A DNA stretch of 23,655 nt from Trichodesmium sp. MAG_R04 (GCA_023356515.1 JAKQYG010000007.1:1-23655); one strand, 5' to 3'; positions 1 to 7,733 are shown, numbered from the stretch's first letter. The notes: generated by a model not told the origin, from the sequence alone. Translations and numbers: made by a program.

Positions 1-525
1 CTAGTAGAAAAGGCTCAGGAAGAGTTTGAAATAGTTGATGCTGAAAACATTCAAGAGAAAATTCTTTCAGCTAAGTTTGACTTTACTGACTTTCTGAAGC
101 AAACGCGACTTATGAAGAATATGGGTTCCCTGGGAGGAATTATGAAATTAATTCCAGGAATGAGTAAAATAAGTGATGATCAGTTGCAGCAGGGAGAAAC
201 TCAGTTAAAACGGTGTGAGTCTATGATTAATTCTATGACGCGCCAAGAGCGCCAGAATCCAGAAATTTTAGCTAGATCTCCTTCCCGAAGACGACGTATT
301 GCTGGCGGTTCAGGTTATGCTGAGAAAGATGTTAGTAAACTGGTGAGTGACTTCCAAAGAATGCGATCGCTCATGCAGAAAATGGGCCAAGGCGAAATGC
401 CTGGAATGGGGATGCCTGGTATGCTAGGGGGAAAAACACCTCCCGGTTGGCGTAACCAACAAGGTATAGTTAGTGGTAAGAAGAAAAAGAAGCAGAAAAA
501 GAAAAAGGGCTTCGGACAGCTTTAA
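1..525 (+). CDS. ffh: Signal recognition particle protein Ffh, C-terminal part (5' end outside window)
   Basis: The reading frame is open from base 1, so the gene is cut by the left edge; what remains is about 174 residues. It encodes the end of the NG domain and the methionine-rich M domain of the SRP54 GTPase, which binds SRP RNA and the signal sequences of nascent membrane proteins. Visible hallmarks are FDFTDFLKQ, the segment MGSLGGIMKLIPGM, the RNA-binding stretch SMINSMTRQERQNPE followed by SPSRRRRIAGGSG, and a helix with DVSKLVSDFQRMRSLMQ. The tail is Met/Gly-rich (GMGMPGM) and ends in a lysine-rich run, usual for cyanobacterial Ffh. The GTPase motifs lie upstream of the window. A HIP1 octamer sits inside the gene at 363-370. 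The next gene, rpsP, is a common neighbour in cyanobacteria. Identification is firm. Confidence 0.97.
   Translation, partial: LVEKAQEEFEIVDAENIQEKILSAKFDFTDFLKQTRLMKNMGSLGGIMKLIPGMSKISDDQLQQGETQLKRCESMINSMTRQERQNPEILARSPSRRRRIAGGSGYAEKDVSKLVSDFQRMRSLMQKMGQGEMPGMGMPGMLGGKTPPGWRNQQGIVSGKKKKKQKKKKGFGQL
363..370. repeat. HIP1 octamer (GCGATCGC)
   Basis: The highly iterated palindrome typical of cyanobacterial genomes, here inside ffh. Other copies lie at 4326-4333, 7868-7875 and 16594-16601. Confidence 0.9.
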
Positions 526-978
526 AATAGGAGTAAAATAAAGAAGCGAAAATCTTACCCAAATATAATTAAATACATTCTTTTTTTTAATTTCTCATGG
601 TAAATGCTCAATAATCATTTTATATAAACCCTGCCTCGCACAGTGAAGTCTGATCAAATAAAAAGATGAAGTTACAGCAAATTTTCAGTTTATCATTAAG
701 TATAAGAACCTTTGATTGCGAAAAGTGTAGTTTGTTTGTAGCCTGTGTATGATATACTCTTATAGAGAGTGAGAGATGTAAAATAGCTTATCAGTTGATA
801 CCTGTGGAGGTCGTACTGCCGACAGTCACGGCAGAAGCAGGAAGTAAACATTAGAATATCACTAATTGTGACATTTTATATTAGTGCTATGAAGAAGTTA
901 GTAAAAAATTATCGAAATGCTGTCTAGGTTACGATGAAATAATAGCTTATAATTCCAAACAGGAGTAAAAAACTCGAA
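526..978 (+). other. Intergenic region / probable long rpsP leader
   Basis: These 453 bases between ffh and rpsP have no convincing ORF. A TATACT box at 753-758 has a loosely matching TTTGTT at 731-736 (16-bp spacer) and could be an rpsP promoter. Downstream lies a compact stem-loop (816-834) inside a longer hairpin. If transcription starts near 765, the rpsP leader would be about 210 nt, long enough for leader control. No SRP RNA core (GGAAGGAAGCAG type) is present. Confidence 0.4.
801..841 (+). promoter_or_regulatory. Stem-loop in the rpsP leader
   Basis: CTGCCG (816-821) pairs perfectly with CGGCAG (829-834) across a 7-nt loop. CCTG (801-804) pairs with CAGG (838-841) outside it, leaving an asymmetric internal loop of 11 and 3 nt. 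It lies about 140 nt before the rpsP start and has no following T-run, so it is not a simple terminator. I do not recognise it as a known riboswitch class. It could be an autoregulatory leader structure or part of a small RNA. Confidence 0.35.
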
Positions 979-1404
979 ATGATTAAACTGCGATTAAAGC
1001 GATATGGAAAAAAACGGGAAGCTAGCTACCGGATAGTAGCAATGAATAATAATTCCCGTCGTGATGGCCGTCCATTAGAAGAACTCGGCTTTTATGATCC
1101 TAGAACAGATGAAACAAGATTAGATGTGCCAGGAATTACAAGACGCCTTGAACAAGGTGCCCAGCCAACAGATACAGTGCGTGACATATTAAAAAAAGCG
1201 AATGTCCTTGAATCATCCACAATCAGAGTTAACACCCAAGCAAACGTATCAGTTTCCCATGCAGAATCTACCGAAGCCATTACCAATGCTGAACCGAGCC
1301 AAACAACTGCCAATACTGAAACCAACGAGGCCAGTGACAGTGAGTCAACTGCAACAGCAACAGCTAGCGAATCTGAGGAACAACCGTCAGTTAGTGAGTC
1401 CTGA
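979..1404 (+). CDS. rpsP: 30S ribosomal protein S16 with a long acidic Ser/Thr-rich tail
   Basis: Encodes small-subunit protein S16 (bS16), which binds 16S rRNA during 30S assembly. Residues 1-82 match the family closely: MIKLRLKRYGKKREASYRIV, then SRRDGRPLEELGFYDPR and the conserved GAQPTDTVRDILKKANV. Bacterial S16 normally ends near this point (about 80-90 residues), but this protein runs to 141. The extra roughly 60 residues are low-complexity, rich in Ser, Thr, Glu and Ala and free of Lys. AGGAG at 962-966 precedes the ATG by about 12 nt, a rather long spacing. The last bases overlap the start of the next gene, suggesting translational coupling. S16 identity is certain. The tail may be genuine or the result of a shift in the stop position, and its role is unknown. 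Confidence 0.96.
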   Translation: MIKLRLKRYGKKREASYRIVAMNNNSRRDGRPLEELGFYDPRTDETRLDVPGITRRLEQGAQPTDTVRDILKKANVLESSTIRVNTQANVSVSHAESTEAITNAEPSQTTANTETNEASDSESTATATASESEEQPSVSES

Positions 1405-1822
1405 TTATGCCGAAATAGTTAGGTCTTTAATTGAACCATTTCTGGAGTCACCAAAGTCTTTACGAGTGGACTGTGAAGTTAACTCCCGGCAAGGAAAAGC
1501 ATGGGTTCGTCTGGCTTTTGATGAACTGGAAAAAGGGCGAGTGTATGGTCGTGGAGGACGTAATATCCAAGCAATTCGTACTGTGTTAGCAGCAGTAGCT
1601 CAAGCCGCAGGTCAATCTGTACATTTGGAAATATACGAAGACCAGACTGATATACAACGCTCTTATCATTCTGAGTATCTAAGTAACCGAGAAGAGGGAG
1701 TATACAATAGAAGGACTATAACAAGTAGTCGCTTCTATGACAACAAACACAGACTATCTCGTCATCGAGGTACAACTCCGAGTCCAATTAGATACAAAAG
1801 AGATGAACATGGAATGACATAA
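1394..1822 (+). CDS. KH-domain RNA-binding protein (KhpA/YlqC family)
   Basis: A small RNA-binding protein of the KhpA/YlqC type, commonly encoded right after rpsP. The core begins at YAEIVRSLIEPFLESP and contains the KH loop in the form YGRGGRNIQAIR, followed by an AAGQSVHLEI strand. Cyanobacterial versions carry the same GRGG loop. After the KH domain comes a basic tail of about 55 residues rich in Arg, Tyr and His, possibly an extra RNA contact. The start is uncertain. I chose GTG at 1394, which overlaps rpsP by 11 nt and gives 142 residues. GTG at 1340 has a better-placed GAGG (9 nt) and would add 18 residues. ATG at 1202 is unlikely because it would overlap rpsP by about 200 nt and add only Gln/Pro/Asn-rich sequence that mirrors the rpsP repeats. 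Confidence 0.88.
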   Translation: MSPDYAEIVRSLIEPFLESPKSLRVDCEVNSRQGKAWVRLAFDELEKGRVYGRGGRNIQAIRTVLAAVAQAAGQSVHLEIYEDQTDIQRSYHSEYLSNREEGVYNRRTITSSRFYDNKHRLSRHRGTTPSPIRYKRDEHGMT

Positions 1823-1913
1823 AAATCATAACTAATGTAAGTTCTGCCCTATAAGGAATAGTGGAGGCATTTCAATTATTAGGTATCAGAATTGATAGCT
1901 GAAGACTATCCTT

Positions 1914-1978
1914 GGTTAGGAACTTCTGAAAACCTTGTGGGAGGCAGGGGACACATCCCTAACCTACAGGGTGTTTTC
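1914..1978 (+). ncRNA. Candidate structured RNA with two competing folds
   Basis: GAAAA (1928-1932) pairs with TTTTC (1974-1978). CCTTGTGGG (1933-1941) pairs with CCTACAGGG (1963-1971) using two G-U pairs. An inner AGGGG/TCCCT stem (1946-1950 with 1956-1960) closes a 5-nt loop. GGTTAGG (1914-1920) is also a perfect 7-base complement of CCTAACC (1958-1964), which would disrupt the inner stem. This could be a processed 3' UTR hairpin of the rpsP-KH transcript, a small RNA or a switch. I recognise no known family. Confidence 0.35.
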
Positions 1979-2395
1979 ATTATCAAATTGAACGATGACT
2001 TAACCTTTTAATTAAAGGTAGTTTTATCTCTTTATAGGGCTTGATAATTAAATATCAAAGCATTGTACATATAAAGGTTTTAGGCTTGATTTGGGCAGTA
2101 ATAAAGTATCAGCTTTTCCGTAGCGTAGCTTAAGCTTAAAGAGTTAGGTTTTCGGACTAACCATGATGGAAAAATAAAGGGATAATTCTTGACTACTACC
2201 TCCTTTGTAATTGCGATTTATCCTAACTTATGACCTTCTACTGCCTGTTTAATACCCCCTAAAATACTTTTTCAGCAAACCCTAAATAGGGCTGGCTAAT
2301 TAATTCTGAAAGTATTGACATATCATATTGGTCATAACTTGTATATTTTGTCAATTTTTTTTCTTAACAATTCTAGAATGAGAATAAGACATAGA

Positions 2396-2506
2396 CAGGG
2401 CTTACGCAAAATATCAAATCATAACACTGCCTGTAGGGGTAAACAGCTATTTTGCTCTGTAACATGGAACAAACCGAATAGATACAGTAGTTTTGCATAA
2501 GTTCTG
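2396..2506. mobile_element. 111-bp MITE-like element with 16-bp inverted ends
   Basis: The left end CAGGGCTTACGCAAAA (2396-2411) and the reverse complement of the right end, CAGAACTTATGCAAAA (2491-2506), agree at 13 of 16 bases. Related solo ends occur at 7051-7064 and 7415-7429. Ends reading GGACTTACGCA are familiar from dispersed cyanobacterial repeats. No ORF or clear target duplication is seen. The element stops 18 bp before the phoH ATG, so it probably supplies the phoH 5' UTR and perhaps its promoter. Confidence 0.55.
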
Positions 2507-2524
2507 AAAAAAAAATATGTTGGC

Positions 2525-3478
2525 ATGACAGAAATACTGAAAATAGAATTGCCTAGTATAGATAGTACGATCGCTCTTTGTGGCTATCAGGAAGAAAATA
2601 TTAAACTTCTGGCAAAGAACACAGGGGCAAACATCGTATTAAGGGGACAAGAATTATTAATAACTGGTACTGCAACTCAAATCAAGAGATGTCAGAAAAT
2701 TATATGTTCTTTAGAAAACCTCTGGAAATATGGTAAAACTATAAGTGGGGTAGATATCATTACTGCTCGCCATGCTATTGAGATAAATTCTCAAAATAAC
2801 CTAGAACAACTTCAGCAAGACGTTCTAGCAAAAACTCGTCATGGGCTAGAAATTAGGGCTAAAACTTTTCGCCAAAGAAAATATATACAATCCATTCGCA
2901 GTCACGATATGACTTTTTGCGTGGGCCCGGCAGGGACAGGCAAAACTTTCTTAGCTGCTATAATAGCAGTAACAGCACTTTTAGACAGCCAATATGAGCG
3001 CCTAGTTTTAACTAGGCCTGCCGTGGAAGCAGGAGAAAAATTAGGGTTTTTACCAGGAGATTTGCAACAAAAAATCAACCCTTATTTGCGACCTTTGTAT
3101 GATGCTCTGTATGAATTGATTGAACCAGAAAAAGTAAATACTTTGATGGAAAAGGGAGTTATTGAAGTTGCACCTTTAGCTTATATGAGAGGCCGGACTT
3201 TGAATAACTCTTTTGTGATTCTTGATGAAGCTCAAAATACTACTCCTGCTCAGATGAAAATGGTATTAACTCGTTTGGGTTTCCGTTCAAAAATGGTAGT
3301 GACAGGAGATATTACTCAAACAGATTTACCTCCAAGTCAAAAGTCAGGTTTGCTTGTTGTGATGAGGATTTTACAGCATGTTGAAGGTATTTCGATTTGT
3401 GAACTATCTCAAGGGGATGTGGTAAGACATCCTTTAGTACAGAGAATAGTTAACGCTTATGAAGACTATGAAAAATAA
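2525..3478 (+). CDS. phoH: PhoH-family ATPase
   Basis: A cytoplasmic P-loop ATPase of the PhoH family, thought to act in RNA metabolism; its substrate is not established. At 317 residues it has the usual length. An N-terminal KH-like region (about 1-80) is followed by the ATPase core. The core holds Walker A GPAGTGKT at residues 134-141, the LTRPAVEAGEKLGFLPGD block, Walker B VILDEAQN at 231-238, and the family signature TGDITQTDLP at 260-269. No good Shine-Dalgarno precedes the ATG; the 18 bases upstream are an A-run followed by ATGTTGGC, next to a MITE end. The following gene begins 12 nt after the stop, so the two are probably co-transcribed. Linkage with ffh, rpsP and a KH protein fits a role in RNA handling. 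Confidence 0.95.
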   Translation: MTEILKIELPSIDSTIALCGYQEENIKLLAKNTGANIVLRGQELLITGTATQIKRCQKIICSLENLWKYGKTISGVDIITARHAIEINSQNNLEQLQQDVLAKTRHGLEIRAKTFRQRKYIQSIRSHDMTFCVGPAGTGKTFLAAIIAVTALLDSQYERLVLTRPAVEAGEKLGFLPGDLQQKINPYLRPLYDALYELIEPEKVNTLMEKGVIEVAPLAYMRGRTLNNSFVILDEAQNTTPAQMKMVLTRLGFRSKMVVTGDITQTDLPPSQKSGLLVVMRILQHVEGISICELSQGDVVRHPLVQRIVNAYEDYEK

Positions 3479-3489
3479 ATATCTATATT

Positions 3490-3903
3490 ATGAATACTAA
3501 CTTGAAAGATTTTTTAGAAGCTTGTGAACTAATTGGAACTTTACGTTTAATTGTCACAAGTAATGCTGCAGTGTTGGAAGTTAGGGGAAAAATTCAAAAG
3601 TTATTTTATGCTGAACTTCCTAAAGGTAAATATGCTAATATGCACACTGATATTTTTGAGTTTCATCTGAATATGGATTGTATTAAACAGGTCAAATTTG
3701 AAACTGGGGAAGCAAGACGGGGAAATTTTGCTACTTATGCAATTCGTTTTTTAGATAGTCAAGGTGAAGTGGCTTTAAGTGCATTTTTGCAGTGGGGAAA
3801 ACCAGGAGAGTATGAACCTGGGCAGGTGGAAGCTTGGCAAGGGTTGAAACAAAAATATGGTGAAGTTTGGGAACCTCTACCAGTGCAAAGTTTAGAATCT
3901 TGA
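3490..3903 (+). CDS. ChuX/HutX-like heme-binding-type protein
   Basis: A 137-residue soluble protein without signal peptide or membrane segments. The order of features resembles the ChuX/HutX heme-utilisation superfamily: a strand with AAVLEVRGKIQKLFYAELP, then HTDIFEFHLNMDCIKQVKFE, then a strand pair ending ATYAIRFLDSQGEVALSAFL, and a final helix around GQVEAWQGLKQKYGEVW. In characterised relatives this fold binds or delivers heme. Close cyanobacterial homologues of this single-domain form are known, but I am not aware of a tested function. Histidine 52 is the only histidine before the FHL motif, and whether it binds heme cannot be told from sequence. The gene begins 12 nt after phoH and probably shares its transcript. 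Family assignment is moderate, function uncertain. Confidence 0.65.
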   Translation: MNTNLKDFLEACELIGTLRLIVTSNAAVLEVRGKIQKLFYAELPKGKYANMHTDIFEFHLNMDCIKQVKFETGEARRGNFATYAIRFLDSQGEVALSAFLQWGKPGEYEPGQVEAWQGLKQKYGEVWEPLPVQSLES

Positions 3904-4088
3904 GTTAATTTTGTAGCTTTGTATACAACATAAAAAAATGATCGCCCCTAAATTCCGTACGTCAAAATGTAGTATATTAGAATGGCGATTAAAAGCCATG
4001 CCTGATAATAGCTATGAAGCTTGTAAGTAAAAAGATATATTACACAAACTATTAATAATAGTTAGTAATAATAGAGGCTGTAATCCAC

Positions 4089-4134
4089 TTTTTCAATAAT
4101 GTCCTCCAACCCTATTTACAAAAGACTTACAAGC
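4089..4134. repeat. Dispersed repeat B, copy 1
   Basis: This 46-base segment matches 7494-7539 without gaps at 39 of 46 positions, in the same orientation. Read on the minus strand, both copies encode a similar peptide (LVSLF..RGLENIVEK in copy 2; GLEDIIEK after a stop codon in copy 1). That suggests decayed remains of one mobile or coding sequence. Confidence 0.55.
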
Positions 4135-4325
4135 CTATAGCGATTTTCCCAAAAGTAGACGACAAAACTTCTGCCTTGCCTTTAAGCCAAAATTTCTGTA
4201 TTCTATGTTAATGAAAACTTGCGGGGTGACAAGTAAGCTTAATGATAGATATATAGTAATAATTTGAGACAATAAGTTGAATACAAGAAAGTTAAAAAAG
4301 AATGCGATTTTGAGTTTGGGAGGTA

Positions 4326-4333
4326 GCGATCGC
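4326..4333. repeat. HIP1 octamer
   Basis: GCGATCGC in non-coding DNA, 20 bases before a MITE-like element. Confidence 0.9.
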
Positions 4334-4352
4334 CAATTCACTCTTATCCACC

Positions 4353-4477
4353 CAGGGCAAACGCATTAAATCATGGAAGTTTCTGCCGTTAAGGCTTGTA
4401 GGAACAATGAGTACAAATGCTCAAAAGCCTGGCATCCTTACCCTGTCAAAACTTTAAAATAAGATGGGTTTGCCCTG
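4353..4477. mobile_element. 125-bp MITE-like element with CAGGGCAAAC ends
   Basis: CAGGGCAAACGCAT (4353-4366) and the reverse complement of 4464-4477 (CAGGGCAAACCCAT) agree at 13 of 14 bases. The interior has no ORF. The ends resemble those of cyanobacterial insertion sequences, so a non-autonomous derivative is likely. No clear target-site duplication is visible. Confidence 0.55.
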
Positions 4478-4780
4478 CACTACACCCCAACACTCCTCAA
4501 TAAGTGTTTTCTTTTTGTTGAAATATTCTTCAACCCCCGAAGGCAAATTCCCTTCTATATATAGCTTTCAACTAGCTTGTCAGCCCGTGATTAATAAAAA
4601 TTACTATAAATTGTCATATACATCAAGACCGGCAATTCCCGGTAAAAGTTGGGAAAACCGTTTATAGCAATGTGACGGTACCAATGGATGACAATTGAAA
4701 CTTTTTTGATCTAGGCTCAGATTGCTCCATTATCAGCCATTATGAAGTTTATTACCCAGAGGTTGAGACAAACTCGACTA

Positions 4781-6946
4781 CTAAAATTTACAGGATTTAA
4801 AGACTTCTTGAAACTCTTCGTAACTGATTAGATTGTCACCATTGGTGTCCGCAACTGTCAACATATCCTCAATTTGAACATTAGTAATACGGGGATCGAT
4901 AGCACGGATATAAGTTTGTAACTCATGCAAACTTATATACTGTGACCCATCTGCATCAATCTCTTGGAAAATTGTGCGGAGCATCTCTTCTCCCCCAGTA
5001 CTGATGTATCCTAGCAAACCAATACCTTCAATCATCCCCTTCCACAATTGATAGGGGTCAGTGCGTTTAAGAGAATCTACTTCTTCATCTGTAGTAATGC
5101 CATATTCTTGGCGAAGCTCTTGAACTAAGTTGCGATCTTTTGGGGATAAACTTTGCAAAAGGTCTTCTAACACTTTATTGGATGTTTTTCCAGAGAATAC
5201 CTGGATCAAGTGAGTATCCCAGGTTCGATCTTGGCCAATATAAGCATCAATTTCCCGGGCATCTAAGAGAGTTTCCAGGAGAGTGTCTCGATAGCTATCT
5301 AACCGCAAAGAGTTTTCTCTATTCCGCAGCTTACGAGCATCGAACAGCTCAGGATATTGCTGGCCTAATTCCGTTAAGATTTTATCGTGTTCTTTGTCAG
5401 AAATACCCAGTTCTTGCCGCATTTGTTGGAAGTTATCCAAACTATTAGCTGGGTTTACATAGCCCTCATCAATAGCATCTCGCAGCATTGCTTTGTAAGT
5501 TTGCAGATGTTCCCCTTGGGAAAAATCAGGTAGAACTTTAGCGAGAACATAGATTTCATCCACACTAAGATCATCAAGGGATCGACCCTCCAAAAACTTC
5601 ACGCTATCCAAGTTCAGCTTTTTGAGCTGCTTTAGCAATCGATGGGCCAAACTTTCCCGTTGATAATACTTGGGAGTGCGCTGCCAAGTCCTATAAAGCC
5701 ACAAGCTACTAGATACCGCCATTAAAATTGGAAAAAAACCGGGCAAGGGTGATGGTAACAACTGAATAAAACTGTGCCCTGAAAAAATAAAGAAAAAATT
5801 AAAAATGAAAAACGTACACAACGTAAACATTCGATGTCGAATGATTAGGGGGTCAATCTGTTGGTAATGGCGATGCTGATAGGCTTTGTAAATATTTTCC
5901 AAAACGCCGCCCATACTTATAGCCCCAAAGGTGAATAGAGCCAAAGTTATGGGCACTGCTACACATTTAGGAATGTTTACAGGTTTATCTAACAAATAAT
6001 ACCCAGGCTTGAGCAGATTAGCCAGTTGGTTTCCTTCGTGAGCCCAGGCTCCCGATAGAGAATAATCCCAGTTCCCCGCATAAAGATAGTAATAGACAAA
6101 ATACCCAACTGTAAGGCCAATATAGCCATAGTAGAGCCATTGCTGCTGTGGGTTGCTTATCCCATTCCAATAGGTATTTTCCGCGTCTATATCCATACAA
6201 GGGCTTTGACAGGCAACACAAGCACCCAATTCCTGACCATTTTGACTGACCGTACGACACATGGATTGGGTAATCCGTTTTTGATTATCTTCGTGAGCTG
6301 TAGTATTAAACAGCCCTCTTGGTTCTGCATAAATTTTTTGTACAGGAGCCATCGGGCAAATATAATGACACCAAGCCTTACCTCCATAGAGGAAACCTAT
6401 CGTTAGTGCTGCAATAATAGTAAGTATTAAAAATAAACCTAAAGCCAAACGATCAGAGTTGACAAAAAGAATGCGACTACACAACCCTAGAAAAAAAAGG
6501 CTAAATTGTAGGTAAAGATAATTCTGAGCCAGCCATGAATTTTTAGGGACTTTGGCCAATTCCTTGCGAACTTTTCCCGTTGTAGCATTGATTCGATGAC
6601 GTTTACGTTCCCATTTTAAGGCACGAGGAATTTGTGAAATAAAGGATAAGGGACAAATCCGTCGCCAAAATTCGTGTCCTAACACAAGTAAGATGAAAAT
6701 AGAAGAAGGCACGACAATGCTCCAAAAAATAGAAGCTCCCATCGCATAGGGCGTTTCTTCAAGACATTTTCCTTGTACGAGAACGCATTTTTCTATATTA
6801 AGTCTGAATGGACTTAATGTATTAGAAGGTTCTGTTAACTGAATGGATATTGGATCGTAGAATAGAGAAATAATAAGGAGGCACCAACCTAGGGTAACTG
6901 CCCATCGCATTCGATGCATTGTGATTTCAGAAATATTACCTAGCAT
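4781..6946 (-). CDS. Membrane 4Fe-4S protein fused to an EF-hand pair (NapH/CcoG/NosR-like)
   Basis: A 721-residue polytopic membrane protein with about eight hydrophobic segments, roughly at residues 14-32, 72-90, 145-165, 167-188, 268-290, 328-350, 372-395 and 402-418. Cysteine motifs typical of membrane polyferredoxins are present: RRICPLSF (C98), CHYICP (C193, C197) and CVACQSPC (C243, C246, C250), plus C230. These could ligate one or two [4Fe-4S] clusters for electron transfer at the membrane. After the membrane part comes a soluble helical region (about 430-650). Two canonical EF-hand loops follow: D664, D666, S668, Y670, S672, E675 and D700, N702, D704, L706, S708, E711. The fusion implies calcium-responsive redox activity, which is inference. 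The gene stands alone between long intergenic stretches. M11 is an alternative start; neither start has a clear Shine-Dalgarno. Electron donor and acceptor are unknown. Confidence 0.85.
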   Translation of the reverse strand: MLGNISEITMHRMRWAVTLGWCLLIISLFYDPISIQLTEPSNTLSPFRLNIEKCVLVQGKCLEETPYAMGASIFWSIVVPSSIFILLVLGHEFWRRICPLSFISQIPRALKWERKRHRINATTGKVRKELAKVPKNSWLAQNYLYLQFSLFFLGLCSRILFVNSDRLALGLFLILTIIAALTIGFLYGGKAWCHYICPMAPVQKIYAEPRGLFNTTAHEDNQKRITQSMCRTVSQNGQELGACVACQSPCMDIDAENTYWNGISNPQQQWLYYGYIGLTVGYFVYYYLYAGNWDYSLSGAWAHEGNQLANLLKPGYYLLDKPVNIPKCVAVPITLALFTFGAISMGGVLENIYKAYQHRHYQQIDPLIIRHRMFTLCTFFIFNFFFIFSGHSFIQLLPSPLPGFFPILMAVSSSLWLYRTWQRTPKYYQRESLAHRLLKQLKKLNLDSVKFLEGRSLDDLSVDEIYVLAKVLPDFSQGEHLQTYKAMLRDAIDEGYVNPANSLDNFQQMRQELGISDKEHDKILTELGQQYPELFDARKLRNRENSLRLDSYRDTLLETLLDAREIDAYIGQDRTWDTHLIQVFSGKTSNKVLEDLLQSLSPKDRNLVQELRQEYGITTDEEVDSLKRTDPYQLWKGMIEGIGLLGYISTGGEEMLRTIFQEIDADGSQYISLHELQTYIRAIDPRITNVQIEDMLTVADTNGDNLISYEEFQEVFKSCKF

Positions 6947-7493
6947 AACTAAATTTTCTGGCCCAAAATTATGTTGTTCTACAGAAGTTAAAAATCAAAA
7001 GTTAGTCCTCTAGACCCCAGGGTGAAAGTCATCCATTAAGATTGTATAAATAGAACTTATGCAACACAAAAAGACCTGGTTTCTTGGAAGAATCCTGATG
7101 TTTTACAATTAATTAACATTGAGGAAAAAACTAGGTTTCTGAGTTGGCCTGTGTCAGTCCGGCAAGTGATTATTATACCCGAGCTTTCCCTCTGACACAA
7201 TACCAGAATTTTTGCTGTACAAGAAATACGTTGTATTTTCTACCTAAATTAACTGGGTACAATACTGTAAGATTCTTAGATCATTTAATAAATCTAATGC
7301 TTTTTTGTTGTGGTTCAGTGAGTCGATACACATGACCGTAGTTTCGCAGATACTCTCTGTGAGTATCTATATAATAAATATTAGAGTTGTTTGGAAATAA
7401 AAATTTAAAATGCTCAGGACTTATGCAAATTAACCTTGAAAGTGCCAATTGTCGAACCTTTTCCTGAGCTTCAACGAGGAGCTGACCAATTTT

Positions 7494-7539
7494 TTTTTCA
7501 ACAATGTTTTCCAACCCTCTTGAAAAAAGACTTACGAGC
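7494..7539. repeat. Dispersed repeat B, copy 2
   Basis: This segment matches 4089-4134 at 39 of 46 positions without gaps. The minus-strand reading continues openly for about 80 codons past this copy but has no ATG and includes a MITE-end motif, so it looks like a decayed fragment. Confidence 0.55.
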
Positions 7540-7733
7540 TTAGCTTGTCACCAATGATACCCTAGCACCCTATTTTTTATATCTTAATATTCAGAGTCTG
7601 CTTCCACTGTGACACCAATCCAGGAAAATGTCAACTATTATACAATCAGATTTTGTATCAAATGGTCATTCAGTGCCAGATTTGAAGGCCCATTTAATAT
7701 TAACAACCAAGTACAGGAAATTAGAATAATATT

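Larger units (their letters stand above)
1823..2524. other. Intergenic region between the KH gene and phoH
   Basis: About 700 bases with no supportable gene; a 61-residue ORF at 2315-2500 has no family features and overlaps a MITE. The stretch contains a strong nested hairpin (1914-1978), a GTAGCGTAGC direct-repeat motif and TTAAGCTTAA palindrome (2119-2139), and a short element with inverted ends (2396-2506). Many cyanobacteria keep these two genes close, so the gap looks like an insertion-rich version of the locus. Confidence 0.5.
3904..4780. other. Repeat-rich intergenic region
   Basis: These 877 bases separate converging genes. Small ORFs here (4135-4341 minus, 4464-4667 plus) show no protein features and cross repeats, so they are not called. 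Visible contents are a short ATGGC/GCCAT hairpin (3982-3999), one copy of a 46-bp dispersed repeat (4089-4134), a HIP1 octamer (4326-4333), and a 125-bp element with inverted ends (4353-4477). The rest (4478-4780) shows nothing I can name. Confidence 0.5.

Noticed and set aside
801..841. SRP RNA gene near ffh
   Set aside because: The conserved apical core of bacterial SRP RNA is absent; only a simple stem-loop is present.
1202..1393. ATG at 1202 as the start of the KH protein
   Set aside because: It would overlap rpsP by about 200 bases, and the added residues are a frame-shifted reading of the rpsP tail.
2119..2139. GTAGCGTAGC direct repeat and TTAAGCTTAA palindrome as an operator
   Set aside because: Such short motifs are common in cyanobacterial intergenic repeats, and there is no gene close enough to regulate.
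2315..2500. A 61-codon ORF before phoH
   Set aside because: It lies largely inside the MITE-like element and has no coding signs.
4135..4667. Small ORFs in the intergenic region before the iron-sulfur gene
   Set aside because: They overlap repeat elements, have no Shine-Dalgarno and show no recognisable protein pattern.
7281..7514. A 77-codon minus-strand ORF as a gene
   Set aside because: It starts at TTG with no ATG, crosses repeat B and a MITE-end motif, and has no family features. It is more likely decayed repeat sequence.
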